A stretch of DNA of 64,000 bases, taken from positions 62,001-126,000 of the forward strand of contig JAGCXM010000014.1 of assembly GCA_017961325.1 (NCBI GenBank). The letters are read 5' to 3'. Below, one piece after another: positions 63,407-64,000 of this stretch. The translations under genes and the position numbers were made by a program. The first letter of the stretch is position 1. Every line of letters begins with the position of its first letter. This DNA comes from a bacterium (GTDB lineage: Bacteria > UBP6 > UBA1177). The notes under the pieces are model-generated. The model did no database searches and was not told the origin of the DNA. It worked only from the letters and a program-made list of their open reading frames with translations.

Positions 63407-64000
63407 ATGAAGCAAATCATTTGTATTTTCCTTATGTTACCGCTTTTTATCGTTTCATGCTCGCAAAAAGCGGAAAAAAACCTTGAAAAAGCAAAAAAAG
63501 AGGCTGTCAAACCCGCAGAAAAGGCAAAAACGATCCTTGATTATACCGGAATCGAGACCTCACATTCGGGATTCGTGACGAAAGACGGCAGAAAACTCTA
63601 TCTAGCGAGAAAGAATAACGCCGCGCAGCTTTACCTTGAACCGGCTGACGGAAAAGAGACGAAACAGATTACTTTTTTAAATGACGCGGTCGACGGTTAC
63701 AAAGTAAGTCCCGACGAATCGCGGCTCATTTTCATCTCTTCAAAGGGGGGAAACGAGCAGTATGATTTCTATCTTTACTCCTTTGAAAGCGGAAAATACG
63801 AACCGCTTCTCGCCGACGACTCCGTCCGCTACGAAGATCCGACATGGATTAACGAAAACGAATTTCTATATGCTTCAAATGAGGCCAACGGCAAGGATTT
63901 TTACATCTATCACTTTGATATTGCTGCAAAAAAAAGGACGCTGCTGGTTGAAAAAAAGGGATTCAACAACATAACCGATGCCTTGTCAAAAGACGATTTT
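63407..64000 (+). CDS. Partial lipoprotein with TolB/S9-type propeller start
   Basis: Open from the ATG at 63407 (CGGAG upstream) to the window edge: 198 codons. Lipobox IVSC (Cys18), then an Ala/Lys/Glu-rich helical linker (about 24-45). Repeats of beta-propeller type follow: GRKLYLARKNNAAQLYLEP, YKVSPDESRLIFISSKGGNEQYDFYLY and DFYIYHFDIAAKK. The pattern suits WD40-like/TolB propellers or the N-terminal domain of an S9 peptidase. A catalytic domain, if any, lies beyond the window. Confidence 0.7.
   Translation, partial: MKQIICIFLMLPLFIVSCSQKAEKNLEKAKKEAVKPAEKAKTILDYTGIETSHSGFVTKDGRKLYLARKNNAAQLYLEPADGKETKQITFLNDAVDGYKVSPDESRLIFISSKGGNEQYDFYLYSFESGKYEPLLADDSVRYEDPTWINENEFLYASNEANGKDFYIYHFDIAAKKRTLLVEKKGFNNITDALSKDDF

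Overview
The window looks like the chromosome of an uncultured Gram-negative bacterium. An outer membrane is implied by a FadL-type porin, a protein ending in a beta-barrel, and thirteen predicted lipoproteins together with a diacylglyceryl transferase (lgt). Myxococcota or another former deltaproteobacterial lineage is my best guess. The reasons are a myxobacterial-type Cys repeat in a subtilase, a MYXO-CTERM-like tail on the 1000-residue protein at 827, EGF-like and Lcl_C (DUF1566) lipoproteins, and RNase J with c-di-AMP synthesis in an outer-membraned cell. GC content is moderate. This is inference from gene content only; no rRNA or tRNA gene was seen.

Layout. 1-664: partial Cys-rich gene. 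827-8239: large surface protein, pyruvate phosphate dikinase (ppdK), folP. 8242-11362: two tandem Lcl_C lipoproteins coupled to folP. 11494-12920: a toxin-antitoxin pair with a Zn-finger/HTH/Panacea antitoxin. 13011-16675: cdaA, a YbbR-domain partner, cysC, a LolA-like periplasmic protein and a steroid 5-alpha-reductase-like membrane enzyme. 16691-19076: FMN split-barrel protein, thioesterase, UDP-xylose synthase, exported Ada-type zinc domain. 19306-23630: Lcl_C lipoprotein, phosphomannomutase/phosphoglucomutase, Gly/Asn-repeat lipoprotein. 23803-29524: lgt, pgi, RNase J, NfeD and SPFH genes. 29533-36034 (minus): TPR lipoprotein, pyrK, a Gfo/Idh/MocA dehydrogenase, a Cys-rich exported protein, and a frameshifted secreted metalloprotease with its small neighbour. 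36052-46531 (minus): dapA, an RSH protein, gmk, a UbiA-type enzyme, a subtilase, a leucine-rich-repeat lipoprotein and a peptidase/propeller/barrel protein. 46779-57051: accessory block with membrane proteins of unknown function, duplicated lipoproteins, a WG-repeat protein, an AAA/DUF4143 ATPase behind an iteron-like array, a dead RelBE-like pair, Lcl_C lipoproteins, and a flavodoxin/DUF3793 pair. 57126-60405 (minus): trmB, hpt, a membrane-anchored pseudo-response regulator, cysD. 60573-64000: FadL-like porin, two lipoproteins (the last partial).

Themes. Much of the coding capacity goes to the cell surface: lipoproteins with acidic or Gly/Asn tethers, disulfide-rich modules and Lcl_C domains, plus secreted proteases. 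Three exported proteins share a GC[SA] motif near the C terminus; two of them end exactly five residues after that Cys. The best structural signal is a perfect 32-bp direct repeat. One copy is the 3' end of trmB and the other lies 2.07 kb away; between them sit flavodoxin, DUF3793 and one Lcl_C lipoprotein, which looks like an integrated module. Three accessory genes carry single-base frameshifts, while no frameshift was noticed in the housekeeping genes. Most recognisable sigma70-type promoters have a 16-bp spacer.

No gene-free gap exceeds 300 bp. Nothing beyond the listed sites was recognised in the larger gaps (19077-19305, 20566-20838, 46532-46778, 53177-53355, 53801-53971, 56116-56370).
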